From Candidatus Peribacter sp. (lineage in GTDB: Bacteria > Patescibacteriota > Gracilibacteria > Peribacterales > Peribacteraceae), in assembly GCA_018652955.1 (NCBI GenBank), contig JABIBA010000001.1, positions 28,751-92,750 on the forward strand: a DNA stretch of 64,000 nt. The letters run 5' to 3'. This document shows positions 38,494 to 47,422 of the stretch, piece after piece. The notes under the pieces were generated by a model. That model did not search any database, had not been told where the DNA came from, and saw only the letters and a program-made list of their open reading frames with translations. The first letter of the stretch is position 1, and the number at the start of each line of letters is the position of its first letter. The position numbers and the translations under genes were made by a program.

Positions 38494-41400
38494 TTATTTT
38501 CGTTTGCGCCTTATCCACGAGAATCCCGCAGCAGCTCCCGCACCAATCACTGCAACGGCAGCAGGCCCCGTATCTCCAATAGGAGCTTGCGACTGAACTA
38601 GTGGTTGCAACTGCGCAAGAGGTAGCTGGTAGGGGAGTTGTTGAAAGTTTGCTTGTCCTGGGAATTGAATGTTGGATCCAAACTGTGCATAGTACTGCGC
38701 CAAAAGTTGTTGCTGCTGTGTTTGATACTGGAAGTTTTGTCCTGCAACTTGTGTCTGCAGAGAAGAAGAGGAAGATGATTCGTCCGTTTCTATCCTGCAG
38801 AATCTATCACAACCATCTCCGTTTATACGACCGCTGTCATCACATTGCTCCGCAGAGTCTAGGACACCGTCACCACAGCGAGAGAGTGAACAGTCTGGGC
38901 GGCAAGCAGCATCTGGAGAAGAGGAGTTAAGAGCTCCTTTGTCACACTCTTCACCTGCATCAAGATTCCCATCACCACAACGAGTGGAGAAGAATCGGCA
39001 GTTGCGACATTGATATTCAAGAGAAGGGCTATGCGTGGATGGTTCACACTGTTCTCCAAGCATCGTTTGAATGCGACCATCGCCACAGATTCCAATCTCC
39101 AATAAGCACGTTGAGCTACAACCGTCGTTATCTCGTCGGTTTCTATCATCGCATTCTTCTCTGCCGGCTAAAATACCATCACCACAGATCGATGCTGAGG
39201 CTACAAGTGTTTGGGAGCGCTCTTCAAGAACACACTTAAAGCACCCATCTCCAGAGAATATATTGCCATCTTCACATTCCTCACCACGTTCTAAGAAGCC
39301 ATTACCGCAATAGGTACTATCAAGTAATTCTTGCCTACAAAGACCGCTGCATCCATCACCATTAATACTATTGCGATCATCACACTCTTCGGGTGGCTCA
39401 GTTATACCATTTCCACAGATCGCCACTGGTGTTTTATCATCAAGAACACGGATAATCTCTTCCTCAGCAAGAACTTGAGAAGGGGGATCTTTTCTGAAGA
39501 AACAATCTCGAACAGAGAAGCATTCACTCTCGCCTTTACCTGCAACAACAACACACGCAAGGCCTTGGCAGATACTGTGTTCATTACAGCCAATATCATC
39601 TGAGCATTCATTACCACCAGACCCTGGAACTTCTGTACAAGCACCTCTTTTACATTCTAAGTGCGTTCCAACGCCACAATTCATAGCAATGTTACATTCA
39701 TCCTCATCTACCCCTGATACCTGAATACACTGATCTTCAAAACAGACGCCTTGTGTTTGAGATGGTGGAGGTGGGGGATTGCGACCCCTACGAACAACAA
39801 TAACAGTGCTGCCGCCATCGTCGTCATCGAAGTCATTATCAGAATCACCATCGTCACCGTCACCATCGCCATCGTCGTTATCATCATTATCGATGATACT
39901 ATCATCGTCATCTCCATCTCCATCGTCGTCATCTTCATCAAAATTGGAACGCTGAGATGAGAATGGATTACTCATACCAGAAGAAAGTGACAGAGAGATA
40001 TCCGAAGAAGAAATAGAAGAATCGGAAGATGTGCTATCGGATTCGGATGAAGAGCTACTTGATGAACTAGTAGAAGGAAGAGAAAGAAAAAGGCTTAAAT
40101 TAGAAGATGAAGAACTTGAGCTTGAGGAACTAGAGGAGCTGGATGAAATTGAAGAACTCGACAAAGAGAAGGCGACCAGAGAAGAGGAAGATGCTTCCGA
40201 TGAGACCTCTGAAGTAGTTGAAGATAGAGAAAAAGAAATCTGTGAATCCAATGAAGAGTTTACAAGCGAGAACTGAGAGAAGGAAAATGAGAAAGCGAAA
40301 GAGTTTTCAGAGAACTCTGATGATAAGAGCTCGGAAGAGAACGCTAGTGAGCTTGTAACAGAAGAGGATGAAGAAGAATTTCCTAGTGAAGAAGAGGATG
40401 AAGACACTGAATTTGTAGAAGAACTAGAAGAAGAGGAGGAGCTTGAGCTCACGGCAGAGCTAGAAGCTTCACTATTCGGAGGAGGTGTAACAGGAGGACC
40501 ACACTGGCAAGTTGTTGCATTGCAAGAAAGTCCATCCAGGCAAATATTATTAGTCGGCTCACACTGTTCACCAGGATCTATCTCCCCATTGCCGCATAAA
40601 TTAGAAGAGGTAGAAGATGTCGATGAGGTAGAGGCGATGCTATTAGAAGGGCCGTTACATGCTGCATCACACTGCTGCTGTGTTTGAACACCATTACAGT
40701 TACTTGTTACACCAACTGCAATGCACGAACCGGTATTACTATTACACACGAGAATAGGACATGAGGCATTATCATCGTCATCATCTCCACCCCCAGATTG
40801 CCCACCGCCAGCTGCACCACCGTTGCCTGAATTTTGGCAGCCTACAATCGGAACAATCCATGGCTGATGAATACACACACCTGTTCCGGAATTACAGTAA
40901 TCCTGTGTGCACTGTGTATTATCTTCACAGACAAAGATGTTTCCTCTACAGATTTCAGCTGCACATCCGGGGAGGCTATCACAATTAGGTCCTCCAACAG
41001 TACCACCATTCCCGTCGTCATCATCATCAGATGTGCTACATCTCCATGTATTAGTTGTAGCACATCCATTAGTGCAATTTTGATAGGTCTGATTTGCTGC
41101 ATCATAGCAATCCTGTAAATCTTGTGCATTCGTGGAATTCACATTGCAAGCACTGTACTCATTTGTATACGTTGCATAACACTGATTCCAGCACGTTTGA
41201 TTTATGTTGGCTGTACATCGACCAATAGCGCAGCAAATTGGGTCACCACTTCCATCTGCACCTGGACACTGCTCTTGTGTAGAAGGAGATCTACATGGTG
41301 TGCATGCACCAGTAGAGACGTTACAATATCGATTTGGCGCACTGCATTGAGAGTCGTTTGTACAGGGAAGATTTACACACTGCCCAGAGGAACAGGTCGT

Positions 41401-42492
41401 ATGCCCTGTGCATGCATTTGCATAGGTACAAAAGTTATTTGCACAAGAGGAAGTCTTACACTCAGCAGCTCTACTAGGACAGTCCCTTGCTCTATCACAT
41501 ACAAAACAATCTGGATTGTGCGTGACTTGCCCATCTCCATTTCTATCGGTATCAGCGATGCCACAACCACATATACCTGGATTATCTTTAGTATCATCAT
41601 CAGGACAATAATCTATACCGCAATCTACTCTACAAACATTGGGTGGTTCCTGGCGACCACATGGAATACCTGGAATGCAAACCGATTGCACTTCACCATT
41701 ATCACAGATTCCATTTCCACAGTACGTGCACTCACTCGAACATTGATCCGGATTTACTCGCAAATCATTTGAACCATTAAATTGAGAATGGTTATCACAA
41801 AGCTCACCATTTTCTGCTTGAACTACACCATCACCACATGCTGTACAATCATTTCGACAATCTGCATTCGCGTTAATAAGATCATTGCGACCAGGCTCAC
41901 ACGTTTCGCCATCTGCATAATCTACTGTGCCATCGCCGCATCGCTTGCAATTGGATCTACAAACAGCAGTACGAAAGTCCACTCCGGTACCACTGACATT
42001 ATTTCCTCCTTCATCACAGTTCTCTGGAGTTTGTGTAGCACCATCTCCACAGTAAGCGCATCCTGTAATACCCGATCCTGGAGCTCTGCAGGCATTTCCT
42101 GCAGGATTATTATTACCTGTACCTGCGTAGTCACACGTCTCTCCGCTCTCAAGGATTCCATTTCCACAAACTGGCAAGCCTCCTCCGCTCGTTGGAATAC
42201 ATTCACATGCAATAGAACTTATAGCGCTGCAGACAGTATTAACAGGACAAGTTGGGCATATGGTATCTACAGAATCACTTATACAAATACCTTCGCTGCA
42301 TGTACCACTTCTACATTCGTATGTGTTAATACATGCCGCACCATTGGTCATACTTATGCAAACCCCAGATTGAGCAATGAGATAAGCTTGAGACCCATCT
42401 CTCTTAGAATTTACTAGTACAGCACTTAGAATAAGTAGTGCGCAAAGTGAAAACCAACGTAAAGATACAAGTAATTTCATATTACCGTCCAC
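38494..42492 (-). CDS. Giant surface protein: Cys-rich repeats, poly-Ser region, Asp-rich region, DUF4215-type repeats, GDTGP C-terminal signal
   Basis: 1332 aa; N-terminal hydrophobic segment; many CGNGxxExGExCD repeats; long Ser tract; C-terminus IGDTGPAAVAVIGAGAAAGFSWIRRKRK; AAGGAGGT upstream. Confidence 0.88.
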   Translation of the reverse strand: MDGNMKLLVSLRWFSLCALLILSAVLVNSKRDGSQAYLIAQSGVCISMTNGAACINTYECRSGTCSEGICISDSVDTICPTCPVNTVCSAISSIACECIPTSGGGLPVCGNGILESGETCDYAGTGNNNPAGNACRAPGSGITGCAYCGDGATQTPENCDEGGNNVSGTGVDFRTAVCRSNCKRCGDGTVDYADGETCEPGRNDLINANADCRNDCTACGDGVVQAENGELCDNHSQFNGSNDLRVNPDQCSSECTYCGNGICDNGEVQSVCIPGIPCGRQEPPNVCRVDCGIDYCPDDDTKDNPGICGCGIADTDRNGDGQVTHNPDCFVCDRARDCPSRAAECKTSSCANNFCTYANACTGHTTCSSGQCVNLPCTNDSQCSAPNRYCNVSTGACTPCRSPSTQEQCPGADGSGDPICCAIGRCTANINQTCWNQCYATYTNEYSACNVNSTNAQDLQDCYDAANQTYQNCTNGCATTNTWRCSTSDDDDDGNGGTVGGPNCDSLPGCAAEICRGNIFVCEDNTQCTQDYCNSGTGVCIHQPWIVPIVGCQNSGNGGAAGGGQSGGGDDDDDNASCPILVCNSNTGSCIAVGVTSNCNGVQTQQQCDAACNGPSNSIASTSSTSSTSSNLCGNGEIDPGEQCEPTNNICLDGLSCNATTCQCGPPVTPPPNSEASSSAVSSSSSSSSSSSTNSVSSSSSSLGNSSSSSSVTSSLAFSSELLSSEFSENSFAFSFSFSQFSLVNSSLDSQISFSLSSTTSEVSSEASSSSLVAFSLSSSSISSSSSSSSSSSSSSSNLSLFLSLPSTSSSSSSSSESDSTSSDSSISSSDISLSLSSGMSNPFSSQRSNFDEDDDDGDGDDDDSIIDNDDNDDGDGDGDDGDSDNDFDDDDGGSTVIVVRRGRNPPPPPSQTQGVCFEDQCIQVSGVDEDECNIAMNCGVGTHLECKRGACTEVPGSGGNECSDDIGCNEHSICQGLACVVVAGKGESECFSVRDCFFRKDPPSQVLAEEEIIRVLDDKTPVAICGNGITEPPEECDDRNSINGDGCSGLCRQELLDSTYCGNGFLERGEECEDGNIFSGDGCFKCVLEERSQTLVASASICGDGILAGREECDDRNRRDNDGCSSTCLLEIGICGDGRIQTMLGEQCEPSTHSPSLEYQCRNCRFFSTRCGDGNLDAGEECDKGALNSSSPDAACRPDCSLSRCGDGVLDSAEQCDDSGRINGDGCDRFCRIETDESSSSSSLQTQVAGQNFQYQTQQQQLLAQYYAQFGSNIQFPGQANFQQLPYQLPLAQLQPLVQSQAPIGDTGPAAVAVIGAGAAAGFSWIRRKRK

Positions 42493-42547
42493 TATACCAA
42501 ATGCACCTCCTTATATGGAAATTAGTAAACTTGCATTAACTCGTAAA

Positions 42548-43366
42548 TTACAACTTCCTACATTTACCGACATTATCCTCAAAACTTTGCACATCACAGA
42601 AGGAACCTTCCGGACAGAGAATTCCTGCAGACCCTCCACATGGAGTACCTAAAGAACCCGTTCCAAACGATGGATTTGAGCCAGATGACCCTGTTGATTT
42701 TAATTCAATAGAATTTAATACTTCAATAAAGTCCTCACGAAGGCGATCGGCATTTGCCCTTGTGCCAGGGCTAAACCGAAGATGAAGTATTTTCCCTTCT
42801 CTCTTAACCGCAACAATGTGTGTTCCTGATAAGTCATCTATCAGACGTGTGGCACGCGTTGCATCAACCACAATAGGAACTCCACCATCAGGAAGTAAGG
42901 TACCTACCTCTTGCCACACTGTTAGCAGTGCGCCGTCATCTTCTTCCTCTAGATGGAACTGATATTTTCCCTCGCGCTTAACCAGTCTCCACTGCACAGG
43001 GGTAGTAAGTGTTACTCCGATAACAGACAGGACATGTTCCTCCGAAGTTTCTTCGACATCGACAACAGACTCCGCAACGAGCACGGGGAGATCTTCTGGG
43101 TTGGTGTTGTGTTCAAAGTTCCCTCGAAGTGTGACACGCTTTGTCTGGTACTCTCGCAAATTTATGAGCGAACTTTCTGCGTAATACACATCAACACCTT
43201 CTTGCTCAATAATATGTGAACCTCTGCGAACAGCAGAAAGCTCTGCGGCTTTTAAAATACCGGTCACTGTTTGTTCACCACCGGGGAGGGGAGGAAGAAC
43301 AGTTCCACCACACGACGAAAGGAGTGTTACCGAAAGAACCGATAGTAGGAACGTTGAGGACTTCAT
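42548..43366 (-). CDS. Lipoprotein, hypothetical
   Basis: Lipobox-like LLSSC at the N-terminus; C-terminal Cys-containing tail. Confidence 0.7.
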   Translation of the reverse strand: MKSSTFLLSVLSVTLLSSCGGTVLPPLPGGEQTVTGILKAAELSAVRRGSHIIEQEGVDVYYAESSLINLREYQTKRVTLRGNFEHNTNPEDLPVLVAESVVDVEETSEEHVLSVIGVTLTTPVQWRLVKREGKYQFHLEEEDDGALLTVWQEVGTLLPDGGVPIVVDATRATRLIDDLSGTHIVAVKREGKILHLRFSPGTRANADRLREDFIEVLNSIELKSTGSSGSNPSFGTGSLGTPCGGSAGILCPEGSFCDVQSFEDNVGKCRKL

Positions 43367-43368
43367 GA

Positions 43369-44466
43369 TTATTTCTTCAACTCTTGGTCAAAGGCGTATA
43401 CAGCACGACCAACACGCTTGAAGTATGGCATTTTCTGGAGGTTCAAGCTGATGGTGCCCACCTTAACGGTGCGCTGTTTAGCAACTTCTGAAATAATTTC
43501 TTTTTTGCTGAGTGGTCCTTTTTCGATGAGTATCTTCTCGATAACATCTGCAACTGTTCCAGGCTCGTATCCCCATTCTTTAAGGGCATAAAGTCCACGA
43601 CCAATAAGCACAAACTGCGGATAGCGGATGAGCTCATTGTGGACTGCCTGTACTGTTACGTTTTTGTGATCGAATGCTGCGTCTTTGATGCGGTTTGCAA
43701 TATCCATAAAGTGGAGAGGCTCACCAGTCTTTCTTAGGATAATCTCAACTTTGTCACGAATAGAACGAGGACGAACAAAACGCCACTCGGTAAGTCCCCA
43801 TCCTTCGGAGATCTCACGGAGTCTTTCGTCAATTTCTAGACAACTTGCAATAAGCTCTCTGCTTGGTACACGACCATCAAAGAGGTTAAGTGCTTGGATT
43901 GCTGAGACGATTTCACCTGTTTGCATACAGTTCTTTCTTTTCTTAAGGATCTTTACAATGCTATTAACGATTACGGAGACATCATCCATTGCAAGGCTCT
44001 CAATTCTCCAGAAGGAGATAAAGCTATTTGCCCTGCTACCAGAGATCATATCAGGATCGATAGAGAAGCTTAGGCGAAGCACAGCTCCGTCTACATCTTT
44101 AGCTCCAACGATTCTTTTAAGGCATTCAGTAATAAGCCTGTCCTCACGAAGAAGACCTCCATTGTTACGTAGTATTTCTTTCGCTAGTCCGTTTACCTCG
44201 TCGAGACGGGTAGTTCTTACAGTCCTCTTAAGCTTAGAAAGAGCAATGCTCTCGATCTGACGAATACGCTCACGTGTGACATTAAAATGCTTACCAATCT
44301 TCTCGAGTGTCTGCTTCTGTTCACCATTTAAGGCGAACCTCTTTTGGATGACCATGGACTCCTTATCGGTGAGAACCATGAACAAACTATCGAGTAATTC
44401 TTGGAGATCCACTTGAATTTGTGGACCTGCATTTTTCTGTGCGGTGGCAGTAGCTTGGTCAGACAT
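43369..44466 (-). CDS. Sigma-70 region 4-like HTH protein fused to HARE-HTH-like domains
   Basis: N-terminal ALNGEQKQTLEKIGKHFNVTRERIRQIESIALSKLKR (sigma region 4.2); C-terminal IRDKVEIILRKTGEPLHFMDIANRI...VQAVHNELIRYPQFVLIGRGLYALKEWGYEPGTVADVI (HARE-HTH/RpoE-delta-like). Confidence 0.82.
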   Translation of the reverse strand: MSDQATATAQKNAGPQIQVDLQELLDSLFMVLTDKESMVIQKRFALNGEQKQTLEKIGKHFNVTRERIRQIESIALSKLKRTVRTTRLDEVNGLAKEILRNNGGLLREDRLITECLKRIVGAKDVDGAVLRLSFSIDPDMISGSRANSFISFWRIESLAMDDVSVIVNSIVKILKKRKNCMQTGEIVSAIQALNLFDGRVPSRELIASCLEIDERLREISEGWGLTEWRFVRPRSIRDKVEIILRKTGEPLHFMDIANRIKDAAFDHKNVTVQAVHNELIRYPQFVLIGRGLYALKEWGYEPGTVADVIEKILIEKGPLSKKEIISEVAKQRTVKVGTISLNLQKMPYFKRVGRAVYAFDQELKK

Positions 44467-44655
44467 TGAGTGCTTAGGGGAGGAACAACCCTCGTTTTAC
44501 CATAATATTGACAAGATTGAAAGATTTCACGCAAGCTCGTGTAGACGGATAGTTATAGTTATTGCGAACGTGCATTTGGTAAACGAAGATGTCCAATGAA
44601 CAGGTAAAGGGATTTATTTTAAAGCATTTCCTATGAATGTCAACATTCATTATAT

Positions 44656-45021
44656 TTATTTTCTCTGAAGCCATAGGGCAAGGATTTCGCATGCTGAAGC
44701 AGCATCTTTGTCCATATCACCCGCTTTTGGCGTTGTATAGCGCTCATCGAGTACTGAGCACGAAATTCCTTCATTTTTGAGCTTTTCCTGGATGTTCACA
44801 ACGATTTTTGCCTGAGATCCTTCTTCACCAGAAAGAAGAAGGGGAAGGCCCAAAACTACTTCCTCTATAGACTTCTCAGCGACAATGTTCTGTATTGCCT
44901 CAATAAGCTCTTCTTCTGACTTATGTTGAATAGTTTCTAAAGAAAAAAGAATGTCATCCGTACTATCGGCAAATGCAACTCCTGTACGCCGAAGACCAAT
45001 GTCTAAACCTAAGATTCGCAT
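44656..45021 (-). CDS. ruvX: Putative Holliday junction resolvase RuvX/YqgF
   Basis: MRILGLDIGLRRTGVAFAD, VLGLPLLLSGEEG, LDERYTT. Confidence 0.92.
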   Translation of the reverse strand: MRILGLDIGLRRTGVAFADSTDDILFSLETIQHKSEEELIEAIQNIVAEKSIEEVVLGLPLLLSGEEGSQAKIVVNIQEKLKNEGISCSVLDERYTTPKAGDMDKDAASACEILALWLQRK

Positions 45022-45038
45022 ACTTAGAGTATAGGGAC

Positions 45039-45299
45039 TTATTTCGTTGCTACCAGCTTTGCCATAGAAGACTTCTTTCGCGCAGCGGTGTTTTTGTGCA
45101 AGATGTTGATCTTTGCTGCCATATCAATAGCTTTGTATGTCTCAGAGAGCATTTTAAGTGCCTCATCCTTCTTTCCTGCTTTTACAGCATCCTCCATCTT
45201 CTTCATCATGGTTTTCATGTAGGTTTTGACAGGCTTACGACGATCCTGACGGACCGTGTTCTGTCTTGCGCGCTTAATTGCTGATTTGATCAATGGCAT
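45039..45299 (-). CDS. rpsT: 30S ribosomal protein S20
   Basis: MPLIKSAIKRARQNTVRQDRRKPVKTYMKTMMKKM ... INILHKNTAARKKSSMAKLV. Confidence 0.95.
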   Translation of the reverse strand: MPLIKSAIKRARQNTVRQDRRKPVKTYMKTMMKKMEDAVKAGKKDEALKMLSETYKAIDMAAKINILHKNTAARKKSSMAKLVATK

Positions 45300-45437
45300 A
45301 ACGGCGAAAGGTTAGAGAAAGCTAGGTTACAGGTCAAATAAATACTAGAAGGATTAATATACATAGAGCTGCTGGGTACTCAATCTTCCATTGACTATTA
45401 ACACAAAATCAGTAGTATATCCGCATTCTTAAGCCAT

Positions 45438-47210
45438 ATGTGCGGAATATTTGGATATGTCGGCTCCCGGAATAACGCAGGACAACTTGTGGTGAAGGGG
45501 TTGAAGAATTTGGAGTACAGAGGGTATGACAGCTGGGGTGTTGCTTGCAAAGTAGGAGACGCCGTTCTTGTCGAAAAAGACATCGGTAAAATCAGCGCCG
45601 TAAACGAATCTGAGTTTGCACACGATTGTGGCATGGCGATTTCTCACACACGCTGGGCAACCCACGGAGGCGTTACTGCAATGAATGCTCACCCGCACCT
45701 CAACGAAGCAGGTACGATCGCTGTCGTGCATAACGGTATCATCGAAAACTTTCAGAGCCTTCGCAATGAACTCAAAGAGAAGGGGTACACCTTTAAGAGT
45801 GAGACAGATACTGAAGTGATTCCTTATATAATAGAAGAGGAGATGAAGACCACACCAGACTTCGCATCAGCCGTACGTAAGGCCTGTGCAAAGTTTGATG
45901 GTCGCTACGGAATCCTCGCATTCCACACAGAAAGCAACACACTGGTCGCTACACGAACAGGAAGCCCGCTCATTGTTGGAGTAGGGGAGGATGGCTACTT
46001 TATCGCTTCTGATATTCCTGCCTTCATGGAGCACACCAAGACTGTGCAGTATCTCGATGATGGAGAAATGCTCGTTACCGATGGGAAATCAATTCTATTT
46101 ACAGACCTAGAAACTGGAGAGGAGCACCCAAAGAGAGAGATCGAAATTACATGGTCAGTAGAAGAGGCACAAAAAGGAGAATATGCACACTTCATGCTGA
46201 AAGAAATCATGGAGCAAAAAGACAGTATCGCTAGAGCGGTTAACCAAGACGACGATCAAATTAAAGTCATTGCTGATGCGATCAAGAATGCTCAAGGAAC
46301 ATTCCTTGTCGGTTCAGGAACAGCACACAAAGCATGTATGGCTGCGGAGTATTTCTTCTCTGTTATTGCAAAGCACCACGTAAACGTAACATCCGGCGGA
46401 GAGTTTAAAGTACATCACCATTTTCTTAAGCCCGAGAGCTTGATGATCGTCGTGTCTCAAAGTGGAGAAACCGCAGATACTCTAGAAGCGATGAAGGTTG
46501 CAAAGTCTAAAGGTGCCAAAGTACTGGCGATCGTAAACGCTGAAGGTTCTACTATCGATAGAGAAGCAGACTACACTCTACTGATTAATGCGGGTCCAGA
46601 ACGCGCGGTAGCATCAACGAAGGCTCTTACAGGACAGATGGCAGTACTCATGATGATTGCTCATGCGATGAACGACAAATTGCACGAAGGAAAGACTCTT
46701 CTCCTTAATACCGTATCCAGTATTAACGACATGTTAAACCCACGCTACATCGACTTCCTAGAAGAAGTAGCGCAGGAAATTCAGCACCACGAAGATCTGT
46801 ATATCATTGGAAAGAGTTGGAACTATCCTATAGCTCTCGAGAGTGCGATTAAGATCCAAGAGGTAAGCTACATTCACGCAGAAGGGTTTGCAGCATCAGA
46901 ACTAAAGCACGGACCTATCGCCCTTATAGAGGAGGGGACTCCATGCATTGCACTCCTTGGAAACGACGAAGTTACTCCTGATATCATCAGTAATACTATC
47001 GAACTTAAAGCGAGAGGAGCACAGACTATCGCCATTGCCCCAGAGAATAACGAAGCATTTGATACATGGATTAAAGTTCCAGATGTAGGAGTTGCTCAAG
47101 CAATTGTAAATGTGATCCCTATCCAAGTACTTGCGTACTTCCTTGCAGTAAAAAGAGGAAAAGATCCTGATATGCCACGCAATTTGGCAAAATCCGTTAC
47201 CGTTAAATAA
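45438..47210 (+). CDS. glmS: Glutamine-fructose-6-phosphate aminotransferase (isomerizing)
   Basis: MCGIFGYVGSRNNAGQLVVKGLKNLEYRGYDSWG, SHTRWATHGGVT, SQSGETADTLEAM, RNLAKSVTVK terminus. Confidence 0.97.
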   Translation: MCGIFGYVGSRNNAGQLVVKGLKNLEYRGYDSWGVACKVGDAVLVEKDIGKISAVNESEFAHDCGMAISHTRWATHGGVTAMNAHPHLNEAGTIAVVHNGIIENFQSLRNELKEKGYTFKSETDTEVIPYIIEEEMKTTPDFASAVRKACAKFDGRYGILAFHTESNTLVATRTGSPLIVGVGEDGYFIASDIPAFMEHTKTVQYLDDGEMLVTDGKSILFTDLETGEEHPKREIEITWSVEEAQKGEYAHFMLKEIMEQKDSIARAVNQDDDQIKVIADAIKNAQGTFLVGSGTAHKACMAAEYFFSVIAKHHVNVTSGGEFKVHHHFLKPESLMIVVSQSGETADTLEAMKVAKSKGAKVLAIVNAEGSTIDREADYTLLINAGPERAVASTKALTGQMAVLMMIAHAMNDKLHEGKTLLLNTVSSINDMLNPRYIDFLEEVAQEIQHHEDLYIIGKSWNYPIALESAIKIQEVSYIHAEGFAASELKHGPIALIEEGTPCIALLGNDEVTPDIISNTIELKARGAQTIAIAPENNEAFDTWIKVPDVGVAQAIVNVIPIQVLAYFLAVKRGKDPDMPRNLAKSVTVK

Positions 47211-47212
47211 CT

Positions 47213-47419
47213 ATGGCACTCAAAACTATTACATTTACATATGAAGGAGAAGCTCTGGAAGTTGGCGGAGTAATAGCAATGAACGGTATTGCAGCTCAAT
47301 ATGACAGTAGTACTATGACTGGTCAGTTTAGTGTTTTTGAGGAAGAAGCAGAGACAACAAAAAAGAAACTTGAAGCTCTAGGAGTTGTAACAGACATAGA
47401 AATAAAGCCATTTATGTAA
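47213..47419 (+). CDS. Small hypothetical protein (68 aa)
   Basis: ORF immediately downstream of glmS, probably same transcript. Confidence 0.5.
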   Translation: MALKTITFTYEGEALEVGGVIAMNGIAAQYDSSTMTGQFSVFEEEAETTKKKLEALGVVTDIEIKPFM

Positions 47420-47422
47420 AGG

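Noticed and set aside
40031-40276. Plus-strand Glu/Leu-rich ORF (EELDELVEGRERKRLKLEDEELELEELEELDE)
   Set aside because: Antisense of poly-Ser codons automatically yields Glu/Leu/Arg runs; the minus-strand giant CDS explains it. The same applies to 63486..63869 (+).
41122-42417. Long plus-strand ORFs (41122..41772, 41782..42417) opposite the giant gene
   Set aside because: Shadow ORFs of a Cys/Asn/Thr-rich coding strand; composition implausible, no RBS or homology.
44630-44660. ATGAATG-TCAA-CATTCAT palindrome as a regulatory operator
   Set aside because: Sits just past the ruvX stop codon and more simply fits a weak terminator hairpin.
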